Source of the DNA: Pratylenchus scribneri
Lineage: Eukaryota > Nematoda > Chromadorea > Rhabditida > Pratylenchidae
Reading direction: 5' to 3'
Assembly: GCA_030063045.1 (NCBI GenBank)
Contig: JAQSEB010000016.1
Coordinates: 1,922,001-1,986,000 of the forward strand
Length of the DNA: 64,000 nt
Part shown: piece after piece, positions 43,500-55,551 of the stretch
Layout of the letters: every line of letters begins with the position of its first letter
Position numbering within the stretch: the stretch's first letter is position 1
Notes under the pieces: model-generated
Database searches by the model: none
Seen by the model: only the letters and a program-made list of their open reading frames with translations
Told to the model about the DNA's origin: nothing
Translations under genes and position numbers: made by a program

Positions 43500-43790
43500 C
43501 ATTCATCCGCATCAAAATATCTAGATCTAGACCCCAAAAAATCCAAGTACAAATGAACTAAGAAATGACCAAATAATATTTCAGAAAATTATTTTTGAGA
43601 GCTTCATCTACTGCTGATGATTTGGTTCAAATCAAATTTAATTTAATTTTGACCAAACTATGACATATTTTATACCAATCGACGCATCTCGATGAGATCT
43701 ATAAATTGGTATACTTAAAATTTATAGGGTCTAAAAAACCGGTTTGTTTATTAGAAATAAAAAATTATGTGGCAAAAAAATATTTTTTTT
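43500..43790. repeat. Family A fragment (right half)
   Basis: TATACCAATCGACGCATCTC, GATGAGATCTATAAATTGG and the neighbouring GACCAAACTATGACATATTT correspond to the right half of family A; the left half is weak. In the intergenic region between TMEM245 and the PUR-like gene. Confidence 0.5.
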
Positions 43791-43960
43791 GGGTAACCAT
43801 CCATTGTTTATGCCTTCAATATGTCTCTAATTTAATTAATTTTAATTTGGAAAAAAATTCTAAAATACAATGAAAATTGAAAAAAATAATCCACCAAAAA
43901 ATAACATTTATGTAGTGAACGAGTCAAAAAGAATGTGAGCATATTAATCAATCATTCATT

Positions 43961-46597
43961 TCAATTAATCAAATCTGCTGTTGGTTGTTCTTTCAAATAA
44001 TCCAATAATAACATTTCGGTCATTTGATCCTTCAACCATTCGAACACATCAATTGGAATTGGCCCATATAATTTTCGGGGTTTATCTAGTGGTTTTGCAT
44101 CAATTTTTATTTTCTTCATCACAAAATCGAGTTGTTGGTTTTGACGTAAATAAATTTCCAGTTTGTAGTTATATTTTAAAGCTCCTTCGACCATTTGACT
44201 GCAAATTGGCATATCCTTAAATTGATAGGAATGTATTTCCCTAATTTTGAAAAAACCTATGAACATATTTTTTTCCAAAATTTGTTACTTTTATTTTGAA
44301 TTTATGAAATTTTTCTGGGAATTTTCCACTTTTTTCGACTTTTTTTCCGAGCCCCACTTATACTTATTAAGTTAAATTAGCTATTTTTTGCGCATACATC
44401 ATTTGAATGAATTCCATTCGCCTGCTTTTCCTGCAAATCATTGGACAAAGCACACATTGCGTTCAGTAATGGATAGGCATCATCCGGCACAAGAATATTT
44501 AAAAATTTGGTATTTTTGATTTTGCTTTTATTGATTTTTTCATTCAAGGATTGCTAAAAAAAGATTTCTTAAAGAATTAAAAAATCAAAAAAAAAACCAG
44601 AGTAAATCGAATGAATTTCGTGCCATTAACGTCCTGCACCATCGAAATATCCAACATTCTTTGCCGTGGTTCCACATCAACCATAAATTCCAATTGTTTT
44701 AATCCAATTCTTTTCCAACCTTTGTTTGGCATTTTTTAATATTTATAGATTTAAGTTTAATATTTTTTGCAGGAAAAATGTTTTTTTAAAGAATTTAAAA
44801 TGTGTCGGGTTCTGGGCTCATAAAAAATGTCAAAAAAATGCCATTTTTCGGCCCTAGTTTATAGGGTCTAAAACCGGTTTTTGATTTATTAGAAGTCAAA
44901 AACGACACTGTTTTTTCTGCAAAAAAAATAACAACCTAAAATCATACCATTTCTATTCAGCCATTTGGGAAATGGCGGCAATGGTGCAATTTCCTCAGTT
45001 CCATCAAATTCCATTAACATTTCTGCCATTTGATTGCGGAATAAAGGGAGCAATCGAAGTGGAATATGCATTCCAACCGATTTATGCGATGGATTTGCTT
45101 CCGTTGGGATTGTTTGGATGGCAAAATCGAATTCATTTTCGAATGGATAAATTCCCAATTTGTAATCATAAAAGAGGCCATTTACCAATTCATGGCAAAA
45201 TGGAGGCTAAATAATGAAGTGAAAACTAATTGAGTAAAATTGATGGAAAATTATTTAATATTTTACCACATCACAAAACAGTTTTTGACTTCTAATAAAT
45301 CAGAAACCGGTTTTAGATTCCACAAATCTTATACCAATTTGTAGATCTCAACGAGACGCATCGAATCGTATATAAAATGTCAGGTTTTGGACCAAAATTA
45401 AAGAGTTTAAAACCAAAAATTGAAATATGGTAATTTAAAAATTTATATGTCAAAAATTGGGTCTCGGTGAAATTATAAAATTGGTATAAGGTTTTTAGAG
45501 TCTAAAAGCGGTTTCAAATTTATCTGACAGTCAAAAACTACTTTTTAGGAACAAAAAAATACTTTAAAATCCCATAGGTAAAAAACCGTTTTTGGGTAAA
45601 AATTTCCCATTTTTTATTCTTACCCCTTCCCTATATTTAATATTCAAACCTTTTCGTCATCCACCGATTTACTCATCAATGCGTCCATTGCATTCACCAA
45701 TAAATATGCATCATCGGGCACGGAAATTTTTGGAAAGTTGTCATATTTGTTGCCGGTGGCCGATCTAATCCTTTTATTCAATTCAATCCATTTGTTGCCA
45801 TTTCTGGACTTTTGAATTTGAATAAACAAGGCAATATTCCCTCCACATAATAACATTTCTGAACGCAATCTAGCATTCCCCGATTGGCTGAAACAATTGG
45901 AAATCAGCAGGGGTTTTATTATGTTTGAATAAAAAAAGCATACTCTATTGCCTTCTGCTCTTCTTCTACAATTGCTTCAACATTTTGTTGTGAATGGTCT
46001 TTCGGGAATGTACAATATGTGAACAACTGAAAAAAACAATTTTTTTTTCATTCAGCAGGCTCATATTTTGATTTTTGAGAAAACTTTTTTAGCCGAAAGA
46101 TTTACATTATTTTGCCGAAAGATCGGTTTTTTGGGGATAACAATTTTAAGCTTGATAATAGATCCTAAAAGCTTATACCCATTTTTTAGAGCTCATCGAG
46201 ACCGTTGATTTGTATATATAGTTTGTCGGGATTTGGCCAAAATTCAAAGTATTAAATCGTTTAAAACCTTTTTTGGTTTATAACTCTTTTAGTTTTGAAC
46301 CAAACCTTGATAAAAATATATATCAATCGACGCGTCTCGATGAGTTGGGTTTAAAAGATTTGATGGTCTATGATTAAGTACTAAAAGTTATCCTCAAAAA
46401 AACTGATCTTTCGGCAAAAAAACTTTCCTTTTTGACCGATTGTCTATACTTTTTAAAAGGGAATAAACCTGTTGGTTTTCGAAATTTCCAATTTTCCAAT
46501 ATTTTCTGGAGATATTCAAATTTATAATTGAACAGCGGGAGAATCGATGAAGATGACAAAAATTAAAATAACGGGGAAAGAGTCTCATTGCTTGCAT
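43961..46597 (-). CDS. Putative mitochondrial protein with four PUR-like (beta-beta-beta-beta-alpha) modules
   Basis: Seven exons: 46469-46597, 45944-46026, 45650-45887, 44948-45206, 44631-44719, 44398-44553, 43961-44215; 1209 nt, 402 residues, phases closed. Residues 1-39 are Arg-rich, without acids until residue 40 (MQAMRLFPRYFNFCHLHRFS), like a mitochondrial presequence. Four modules follow. M1 (about 72-140) ends KISVPDDAYLLVNAMDALM; M2 (151-217) ends MHIPLRLLPLFRNQMAEML; M3 (237-306) ends LNILVPDDAYPLLNAMCAL; M4 (319-391) ends PIPIDVFEWLKDQMTEMLL. M1 matches M3 and M2 matches M4, so a two-module unit was duplicated. Each has strands (for example YKLGIYPFENEFDFAIQ) followed by one amphipathic helix, the layout of PUR and Whirly-type ssDNA/RNA-binding folds. 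Function is inference: a mitochondrial nucleic-acid binder. An ATTCAG acceptor precedes the ATG by about 23 nt. Confidence 0.72.
45290..45640. repeat. Palindromic MITE, family A, intron of the PUR-like gene
   Basis: CCACAAATCTTATACCAATTTGTAG, CTCAACGAGACGCATCG, with GGTATAAGGTTTTTAGAGTCTAAAA at the right. Central symmetry is weaker than in other copies. Confidence 0.6.
46080..46440. repeat. Palindromic MITE, family A variant with GATCTTTCGGC ends
   Basis: Left TTTGCCGAAAGATCGGTTTT; right AAAACTGATCTTTCGGCAAA, an inverted pair. Inside, TTATACCCATTTTTTAGAGC and TATCAATCGACGCGTCTCGA mark family A. First intron of the PUR-like gene. Confidence 0.8.
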
Positions 46598-47270
46598 ATT
46601 TTTTTGGCAATTTTATATCTGAATTTTTATTTATGTTGTATGGATTTTTTTGTTTTATGTGATGTGCCAAAGAATTTTTGATGTAGGGTTTGGGCGAATT
46701 GCTAAAAAATTTCATTTGAGGCAAATGCAAAAAAATGCATCTCATAATGCATAATCTTCTCTTTTTTCTTCATTTTTAAGCCTAAATTTTGTGTATTTGC
46801 GCGTTTATCGAAAAAGTCGTTTAATAACATTTAAACCATGTACCATGTTTTTGCTCTAAAGTTTAGTCATCACAAATTTATGTTTTGAAATTGCTTTTAA
46901 GGGTTTTCTAACATTCTAAATCCGAAAACATATCATGGCTTTTTGCTTTAATCCTTCAAAATTGGTGAAAATCGGTTTGGGCAAAATGTATTAAACCGCG
47001 TTTTCGGGAATCGGTAGTGAAATGAAAATGAAACATAAGGTAAAGCCTAAATAAAGCGTAAACGCGTAAATGTGAAACAAACTAGCATCGTCATTTTATA
47101 AATTGGTATATTCCACTTTATTTTCACAAAAATTTGATTTCAGCCGGACCGGGTTTAACGTTTAACGTTTAAATAAATTGAAAGCATTTTTCGAAGCTAC
47201 TTAGTTTAATTTCTTATGTTAGTTTAATCAAAAATACTTAATCCTCATTTTTTAATCACGTTTAATTTTA
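46598..47270. other. Divergent intergenic region (PUR-like gene / phospholipase gene)
   Basis: Shared 5' flank of the minus-strand PUR-like gene and the plus-strand phospholipase gene. AT-rich. A short open frame at 46563-46745 has no support. Confidence 0.5.
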
Positions 47271-47272
47271 GC
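47265..47272 (+). promoter_or_regulatory. Probable spliced-leader trans-splice acceptor of the phospholipase gene
   Basis: TTTAATTTTAG ends at about 47272, some 30 nt before the ATG, and there is no upstream exon in evidence. This is the usual position of a nematode trans-splice site. Inferred from context. Confidence 0.45.
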
Positions 47273-47302
47273 ACAAAATTTCAAGCAAATAGACCAACCA
47301 AT

Positions 47303-50300
47303 ATGGATTGGCTAAATTCTCTGCAAAATGGCAAAATCAAACAAATTATGACGACCGCCCAAACTGGGGCCCAACTTGTTTCGACGATTAACCAATTTAG
47401 ACAAGGATTTTCCGGACAAAATGAAGAAACATCGGTCATTCAACGCGCACAAAATGAACTCACATTTACTTCACCCACTGCCGCCGCTGATTCGACAACA
47501 AATCAAAATTTACACGGGGAATTCAGCAAGGAGGTTTAATTATTGTTCATTCCATTTAAAAAATAATCAATTCTTTGCAGTTTTTGAAGGAAATTGCTAA
47601 AAAATCGCCCGCACTCTTGGAAGAACCCAATCCGCAAGATGGATGCACCCCACTGTTAAATGCGGTGAAACGGAATAATTTTAATGCCGCCATCCTGCTG
47701 CTCTCTCATGGCGCAAATGTTCATGCGGTGGATTTGTCCGGGAACACAGCCCTTCATCACGCAATTATGGCCAGATCCCCGCAAATGGTGAAGCTACTTC
47801 TCCTGTTTCGGGCCAACCCAAATGCACAAAATAATGCTGGGAAGGAGGCAATTGCGCTCAAAACAAGGTTTACCGACAAATTTATTATTAAAATTTTTTA
47901 TTGGATGGAAATATTGAAGAAACTATAAAATTATTACGGGTGCTCCAATCGATCAAATATAGTTTAAACACTTCTCTCGACAAAAAATGAGTGCATTGCA
48001 TTGCACAAATCGATATGAGATATGAGCAAAAGGCCAAAAAGTTAAGGTCTCAATAAAATCAAAAAAACCAAAAGTTATCTGGTTCTTTTTGTCTAATCTC
48101 GAAAATTGAATTTTTTACTGGATTGCAATTTGCATAAAACCCAAAAGCATTAGATTTGGGTTTTGCAGATTGCAAGATGGGAACTGACGGTTTCGGCTTA
48201 TATTAAAACTAATTTTAAGGTTAGGTGGTAACTTAAAAGAAACTCTATCGTTTGGTTCCATTTTCAAAAATTTTACGCTTTTTGAACCAGTTGAAAAGAC
48301 TAGTTTCTTTTTTATTTTCTTTTTTGGTTTTGTTTTGGTAATTGGAGCACTGAATAAAATTTAGTTCTTCACCATAGTCAAATTATTAAACCCAAAACCA
48401 TTCAGTTCTGAAGTGGCCGAACTTCTTTCCCACATTCGGGCGCACGCCGAAAATGGCGTAATCGATTCAAGTGATAAAGAAAGAGTTGGAAGCGCCAAAA
48501 TGTTGCAATCCAAATGTGAACAAATCAGACAGGATCAGGCAATTCATTATCAACGCTCAAAAACGGCGGAGGAAAAGTCGAACTCAATTCGGATGCTTTC
48601 CTTGGACGGTGGCGGCATTCGAGGGCTTGTGCTAATTCAGGTTTGAGTTCACATAAAATAAATGAAGGAAAATATTTAATAATTTGATGAAAAATATTGA
48701 AAATGGTGAAAAGACTCTTTAATTTACGAGAACCAAGAAGGTTATAACGGTTTAGAATTTATCCCAGACCAAAACCATAGACCCAATCGACAAAAGACGC
48801 ATCATTTGGTCATATTTTGAGTTTCGGCTTAAGGTTGAAACAATATTAAACTAGTTTCGAACCCAAAACCGTCAAATCATTTACTGATTAATAGCCATTT
48901 TAATTCTTAATCAAACCAAGTCAATTCAAAAACCATTCGCTGCACCTTGACGAAATCCATCGATTGGGTATAAGGTTTCTATATTTAAGACAAATAATTG
49001 AAACTGGACCATAATATAAATATTACAATCTTTTCGTCATTTTTCATCAATGATTTTTTGCCAAATTAAATATTACGCATAAATAAATGATTATTATATT
49101 ATTTAATTAAGATGCTAATGGAATTGGAGGAATTGAGGGCATATGGACAAGACGGCAAAAAGACAAGAACAACGGGCAGCCGAAAGACTTTTGTGCAACG
49201 AAATTTCGATTGGATTGCTGGGACAAGCACCGGAGCGGTTAATAATAAATTTTTTAAATTAATTAATAAAATTAAATTGATTACAAAAATTGATGAATAT
49301 ACCCCCCAATTTATCGCCGTTTATAATAATTCATCAAAAGACTTGAACCAAATTTGATTTTTTTTTGGCAAATTAGACCATTATCTTAGCTGACGAAATT
49401 AAAAATTGGTTCAGAATTTTTGGAATTGCTTAAAATTATTTTAAATAACCTTAATTATGGATTAAAGAAATTTCTAGTGGTTTTTTGAGCATAATTCTAT
49501 CATTTCTGACCAAAAGTCCTCTCTTTAAATAAAATGTAAAATCATCAAAATAGGAAACATAAAGTTGGTTTGTTTTTTCTTATTTTTAATTTATAGTTAA
49601 ATTATAATTTAAATTGCCCAAAAAATTGATTATACCCAAAATTTTTCTCATTAGATTTTGGCACTTGTCCTCGCCGATGGGACTCAATTGATTGATTGTT
49701 TGCGCCTTTATTTGCGACTCAAGGATGAGATTTTCTGCGCCACAATCCGACCATATCCTTCGGAATGCATTGAAGGATTTTTGAAGGAACAATTTGGGGC
49801 AAATCGAAAAATGGCAGATTTGAGATCCGGCAAAACTCGGTTATTCACAAAATTCTTAGGAAATAATTAAAAACAATTTTTTAGTGTTTTTGTGACAGCT
49901 ACAAAAGCGGACCAAATCCCTATCAAATTGGTCCTATTTCGAAATTATCGTACACCATTCAATCCACATCCGGAATATGAACCAGAGAAAATGCAAATTT
50001 GGAAGGCGGCAAGATGTTCAAGGTTTTGGGCATTTTAGTTCCCCCTTCCCATCAATAATTTTTTTTATTAATTTACCCTTAAATCATTGAATTTTTTTCG
50101 AGTCGAAAATATTCATTTTGAGGCCATAAACTTGGCAATTTGAGAATTAGATTTAGGGTTAGGCCAGTCTTTAGGCAGGATATTAATCTTAATAAAGCCA
50201 AATTGATTGCTACAAATACAAATAATGAAAATTTTTGAAACCAAAATATTGTTAAAATGCCTTGTTTTATAATTCAATTAATTGGCATTTTCTTATGGGA

Positions 50301-51581
50301 CTCTAAAATTAATGTGATGACTAAAAATTTAGAACCTAAGTCTCTCTGATATGACCAACATTCATTCATTCATTCAATTCCACATTTTTAGTGCGGCACC
50401 AACCTATTTTTCAAGCGTCAATGGGATTATGGACGGCGGGTTGATTGCCAACAACCCGGGCGCCACACTTTTGCTGGAATTGTCACGGCAAATTGATGCA
50501 ATCAAATCCAATTTAGTTGGTTTTTGAGCATAATTTAACTAATAAATCACACCCCAAACGCAGCTAAATGCCGACAGAGTCCCGGATTTGGCCTATCTTC
50601 TTTCGCTTGGCACCGGCAAAACTCCGGAAGTGCCAATTTCAGTGGCAGATGTGGATTTGGGCAAAGGATTCAGCGTTCAATCCATCATACAAACTGCAAA
50701 TGCCCTCAGCAATTTGAAGTCAATTCTCGTTGAACAGGTAAAAGTAAAAATTCAAAATGATGCAGCCGATTTTAATTTCTGCTAACCTAAAATAGTATAA
50801 TGGCAGACATTTTAGTTTGTGGGAAATTTTCATATCCCAGCTCATAGTTATCCTAGAGCAATAATTTTTGGCCAGATTTGATTCATTAGAAAAATTTTAA
50901 ACCGGTTTAAAAACCGAAATTTCAATTCAATTGACCACAACTTAGGGGTTCAAACCATTTAAATCTGTTTGGAATTGACAAAACTGAGTACCTAAGTATT
51001 TGTCATCGGGATTTAAATTTTTTTAGAAATGTTGAATTTTTCATTTATGATATTAAAAAATGATGAAATAATATTATTTTTGGGGTTTAGAATATCTTCT
51101 TATGAACAATTTTGGGAGTAACATGGGGTGTTTTTTTGGTTAGAAAAATCTGCTGGCGGATAATATTTAAGTACGAAAAATTGACACTAACAAATCGATT
51201 TAGCTCTAGATTAAGGCGGTTTGATAAGAACATATTGAAATCAAAATCAGCTGAATCAAATATTGATTGGATTATGAATTAATTGGAATATAAATTTTAG
51301 TTGGCAACATCGGATGGTCAAGTCGTGGAAACATCCCGAGAAATTGCCCATTCGCGGAATGCTCCATATTTTCGGTTGACTCCATCCCTTCAAAGTGACA
51401 TACAGCTGGACACCGTGAACAACACACAACTCATCGACATGCTTTGGAACACAAAAGTAACAAAAAATTGATTCAAATTCAATATTCCCAATTAATTTCA
51501 CAGATTTACATGCGCGAAAAATGCTCAACTGAACTGTTGGCACTGCTAACTTTGATGAGAGAATTTGAACGGGATGATTAA
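47303..51581 (+). CDS. Calcium-independent phospholipase A2, group VI type (ankyrin + patatin)
   Basis: Hydrolyses the sn-2 acyl chain of phospholipids. Ten exons: 47303-47533, 47581-47867, 48406-48640, 49112-49237, 49655-49839, 49885-50022, 50392-50515, 50564-50737, 51301-51456, 51504-51581; 1734 nt, 577 residues, all phases closed. The N-terminal 77 residues have no clear domain. Two ankyrin repeats plus the start of a third lie at about 95-170 (DGCTPLLNAVKRNNFNAAIL, SGNTALHHAIMARSPQMVKL); vertebrate group VI enzymes have seven or more. The patatin domain has the oxyanion loop DGGGIRG (240-246), nucleophile Ser290 in GTSTG and catalytic Asp415 in DGG (MDGGLIANNPG). Introns of 47 nt and 45 nt lie beside long ones holding a MITE. 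Catalytically intact by sequence, with a shortened ankyrin region. Confidence 0.94.
48665..49075. repeat. Palindromic MITE, family A, phospholipase intron
   Basis: Left TTTGATGAAAAATATTGAAA + ATGGTGAAAAGACTC; right CAATCTTTTCGTCATTTTTC, TTTTTTGCCAAATTAAATAT. Inner pair CCAATCGACAAAAGACGCAT / GACGAAATCCATCGATTGGG. One of the best-preserved copies. Confidence 0.85.
50098..50235. repeat. Truncated family B element
   Basis: GTCGAAAATATTCATTTTGA + GGCCATAAACTTGGC is the left half of family B; the right half is eroded. Phospholipase intron 50023-50391. Confidence 0.5.
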
Positions 51582-51822
51582 ATGAATGAAAGAATTTGCT
51601 GGTCAATCCCCATCGATTCCTATACTTAAATTTTTAATCCCATTAATAATGTAGTTTTATTGAATATGTTCATTTTTTAAATATATTTTCATTTTTGCAA
51701 TAAAAATTTGTGCGCTTTTTTTCCTATTTTGATCATTATAGTATCCATATCGTATAAATCATTCTTCAAAATAAAATTTAATTCTACGCTTTCAGATTTG
51801 CTAAACAAATCTTGCATCAAAA

Positions 51823-52161
51823 ATGTCCAATTATGAACGAGAGGAAGATCGGCGTCACCAGCAACGTTTGGAGGAGCAGCGGCAACGCCAGCAGGGAGAA
51901 CAGCAACAACATTGGGAAGAATTGAATCGTCGAGAAGAAGAAGTGAGGCGACAGAAACAAGAATTGAGCCAAATGATTGAAGTACGTTAATTTAGCTGAA
52001 GGCTGGAATCGAGTACAAATACATTCAAAGACTATCCAGCCGGAATGCGTTACTTGAAATTGAATTGCTCGGGAAGAGACCGTCAATATTGGGAAGGTCA
52101 TTATGGCGTCAAATTGGCCAATTGTTCGGTGAAAGCTTTGTTCGAGAAGAATGCCGAATAA
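51823..52161 (+). pseudogene. Fusion remnant: coiled-coil exon plus frameshifted F-box-associated (FBA) fragment
   Basis: The ATG at 51823 opens a charged, Gln/Arg/Glu-rich coiled-coil frame (EREEDRRHQQRLEEQRQRQQ) that runs to SQMIE, then GTACGT and stops at 51990. Fourteen bases after the donor-like GTACGT comes TTAATTTAG followed by a near-copy of the last exon of the next gene (CTGAAGGCTGGAATCGAGTA ... GGCGTCAAATTGGCCAATTG). The 'intron' is too short to splice. The FBA copy lacks one base around 52018-52024 (CAAATACATTC versus CAACATAAATTC), which breaks its frame before GMRYLK. The acceptor and exon survive almost unchanged, so the duplication is young. The 55-residue coiled-coil peptide could still be made. 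Confidence 0.75.
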
Positions 52162-52376
52162 ATCAGCAAAGGAAATATGAAGACAATATTTTAATTTATT
52201 GTTGCTTATATTTTGATCCAGATCTCTCAATTATAAGAAAAAAATGTGTCTTAATTTATTTCAATTTTATTAAATGAAAAGTTTTCATCAATTTATCTAC
52301 TGAATTATTTACATAAAATTATTTATTTCATAAATAAATGTATTTGGAATTTATCATAAATATTCAACCAAAAACG

Positions 52377-55300
52377 ATGTCCATTGATTTGTCAGTTGCA
52401 TCGGACGATGGATTGGCATTGATTTTGTTGAGAGTACCGGTCAAAGAGTTGTTGAAAACATGCACACAGGTTAATATTTATTTTTTTAAAAATTCGGAAT
52501 TATCAAAAAAAAATTTTAGAAAAAATAATTTTCATTCTGCAATTACTTATTACCATAACTATTAATTATAATTATTTATAATTATATTCCATAATAATAT
52601 TTAATCTCAAAAATTTTCATAATTTTATCTGTGACTTTTAAATAAATTTTCCTATTTTTTCAGGTCTCGCCCCAATGGAATCGTATTCTTTCGGAAGGCT
52701 ACTTTTGGCGAGACAAAATGGATTATGACGGATATCATTTGAATTGGCCCAAAATGATTGGCATTTCCTCAAAATCATTCCAAATGATGGCACTCAAGCA
52801 CTGTTTCAATCGAAATTTCATCAAAGACAGTTGGAATTTGTATTTGCGAAATAAGCACAGCCTAAAATTGGATCCAAGATGGGAAGCGGATCGAATTATT
52901 TGGCAAGAAGAGGACAATGATGGCGGGTTAGTGACATGTCTAGAGGGGATTTTGGGGAAATGGGCCAAATATTTTTGCCTCTAGATACGATTTTGCAAAT
53001 AAAATAATTTTACATTTAACTTTCCGAAAAATTATAGGAAAATATGAGACTTGCAGAGAATGAATAGGATAAAATGGGATGGAGAATAGGATAGTCAGTA
53101 AAATGATCGAGAATGTGGGAAGGAATTCTCAAATAAGACGGGGATGGAAAAACCTCGCGCAGAAGACTGGGCGAAATCATCCGTTATTGGCCAAGTGGGG
53201 ACGTAGAAAAATGGGAAATTTTAAAAAAAAATGAATGAGAAATATAAAATTCGCAAAAATTATTTCTTTTTTTTGAAAAAAAAGCATCAATCAAATATTA
53301 TATTTTTTCAGTGCGGTACCTCGAATTGAAATTCCGCCTGTTTTTCTGGATGGTCAACCGGAAATGTCAGAAGAATTTGGCAAACCAATTATAGCCTGTG
53401 TGGCCACCGGTAATCAACCATTCATAAAAAGTATCATCATCAAATTGGCCGATGAAGGATTGACGGTAATTTTTTTTTAAAAAATCATAATGGATTTTAA
53501 ATTATTTTTTATTATTTAAGGATGACATCATGGACAATTTCCGTCCAACATTTGTTGTCACCGAAATGGTCGCTAATCGCCGCGATTGTGGTTCCCGCTA
53601 TCAAATGGTCTGCTCATTAGAAGTCAACGACCCAGGGGATAATGATGGAAATGCTGAATACATTGCTTTTATAACAAATGGAGATGATGGCGAATTTCAT
53701 GAAGAGCGTAGGGATGATAATAGCCGGATTGTTTGCATGACAATCACGTTACAATTTGGACAATGGCAAGGCAAGATTTTATAGGGGTAGAACAATAACA
53801 ATTCTAATGATGCAAATGCTATGTTCAATTTTAATATAAATTAAAAAACAAAAACACAATGTTTGGAGAAAAAAAACAAAATGTTTAGAGGAACAAAACA
53901 CAAAATGTTTGGAGCAACAAAAACACAAAATATTTGGAGGAACAAAAACACACAAAATGTTTGGAGGAATAAAAACACAAAATGTTTGGAGGAACAAAAA
54001 CACAAAATCTTTGGAGGAACAAAAACACAAAATGTTTGGAGGAACAAAAACACAAAATTTTTAGAGGAACAAAAACACAAAATGTTTGGAAGAAAAAAAA
54101 CACAAAATTTTTAGAGGAACAAAAACACACAAAATATTTGGAGGAACAAAAACACAAAATGTTTGGAGGAACAAAAACAAAATGTTTGGAGGAACAAAAA
54201 CACAAAATGTTTGGAGGAACAAAAACACAAAATGTTTGGAGGAACAAAAACACAAAATGTTTGGAGGAACAAAAACACAAAATGTTTGGAGGAACAAAAA
54301 CACAAAATGTTTGGAGGAACAAAAACACAAAATGTTTGGAGGAACAAAAACACAAAATGTTTGGAGGAACAAAACACAAAATGTTTGGAGCAACAAAAAC
54401 ACAAAATATTTGGAGGAACGAAAACACACAAAATGTTTGGAGGAACAAAAACACAAAATGTTTGGAGGAACAAAACACAAAATGTTTGGAGGAACAAAAC
54501 ACAAAATGTTTGGAGCAACAAAAACACAAAATATTTGGAGGAACAAAAACACAAAATGTTTGGAGGAACAAAAACACAAAATGTTTGGAGGAACAAAAAC
54601 ACAAAATGTTTGGAGGAACAAAAACACAAAATGTTTGGAGGAACAAAAACAAAATGTTTGGAGGAACAAAAACACAAAATGTTTGGAGCAACAAAAACAC
54701 AAAATGTTTGGAGGAACAAAAACACAAAATGTTTGGAGGAACAAAAACACAAAATGTTTGGAGGAACAAAAACAAAATGTTTGGAGGAACAAAAACACAA
54801 AATGTTTGGAGGAACAAAAACACAAAATTTTTAGAGGAACAAAAACACAAAATGTTTGGAGGAACAAAAACACAAAATGTTTGGAGGAACAAAACACAAA
54901 ATGTTTGGAGCAACAAAAACACAAAATATTTGGAGGAACGAAAACACACAAAATGTTTGGAGGAACAAAAACACAAAATGTTTGGAGGAACAAAACACAA
55001 AATGTTTGGAGCAACAAAAACACAAAATATTTGGAGTAACGAAAACACACAAAATGTTTGGAGGAATAAAAACACAAAATGTTTGGAGGAACAAAAACAA
55101 AATATTTGGAGGAACAAAAACACAAAATGTTTGGAGGAACAAAAACACAAAATGTTTGGAGGAACAAAAACACAAAATGTTTGGAGGAACAAAAACACAA
55201 AATGTTTGGAGGAACAAAAACACAAAATGTTTGGAGGAACAAAAACAAAATGTTTGGAGGAACAAAAACACAAAATGTTTGGAGGAACAAAAACAAAATG

Positions 55301-55551
55301 TTTGGAGGAACAAAAACACAAAATGTTTGGAGCAACAAAAACACATTAGGGAGATGTTTTATTTTTAATTTTATTCTAATTTAGTTGAAGGCTGGAATCG
55401 AATACAACATAAATTCAAAGACTATCCAGCCGGAATGCGTTACTTGAAATTGAAATGCTCGGGAAGAGACCGTCAATATTGGGAAGGTCATTATGGCGTC
55501 AAATTGGCCAATTGTTCGGTGAAAGCATTGGTGGAAAAGAATACAGAATAA
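52377..55551 (+). CDS. F-box protein with FBA (sugar-binding type) domain, FBXO2/6-like
   Basis: Substrate receptor of an SCF ubiquitin ligase; relatives bind N-glycans of misfolded glycoproteins. Five exons: 52377-52469, 52664-52926, 53312-53465, 53521-53770, 55385-55551; 927 nt, 308 residues. Short F-box at 1-60 (LALILLRVPVKELLKTCTQ, VSPQWNRILSEGYFWRDKM). The FBA domain continues through LYLRNKHSLKLDP, RDCGSRYQMVCSLEV and VCMTITLQFGQWQ, ending PAGMRYLKLKCSGRDRQYWE + GHYGVKLANCSV. The junction of exons 4 and 5 needs a GC-AG intron: the donor is AG|GCAAG, the accepted strong GC consensus, and phase closes exactly. Staying in exon 4 gives a stop four codons later and loses the last FBA strands. 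That intron (53771-55384) is mostly a 25-bp minisatellite. Confidence 0.88.
53850..55346. repeat. 25-bp minisatellite, about 60 copies, filling an intron
   Basis: Unit AATGTTTGGAGGAACAAAAA + CACAA, with variants (GGAGCAAC, AATATTTGG, AATTTTTAG, CACACAAAA, and 23-bp units lacking CA). The larger-scale order of variants repeats (AATGTTTGGAGCAACAAAAA followed by AATATTTGGAGGAACGAAAA), implying amplification of multi-unit blocks. The unit lacks stop codons in several frames on both strands, so open frames up to 478 codons result; they are not genes. Confidence 0.97.

Noticed and set aside
44889..44947. Reading straight through the fourth exon of the PUR-like gene to a stop, splitting it into two genes.
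   Set aside because: The G|GTATGA donor and the downstream AAAG|GT acceptor join in phase and complete the repeated module pattern, so one gene is more likely.
52735..52968. Minus-strand frame over the F-box gene.
   Set aside because: Antisense shadow of the FBA exon.
53885..55349. Very long open frames on both strands (up to 478 codons).
   Set aside because: They lie entirely in the 25-bp minisatellite, exist in several frames on both strands, and the array is inside an intron of the F-box gene.
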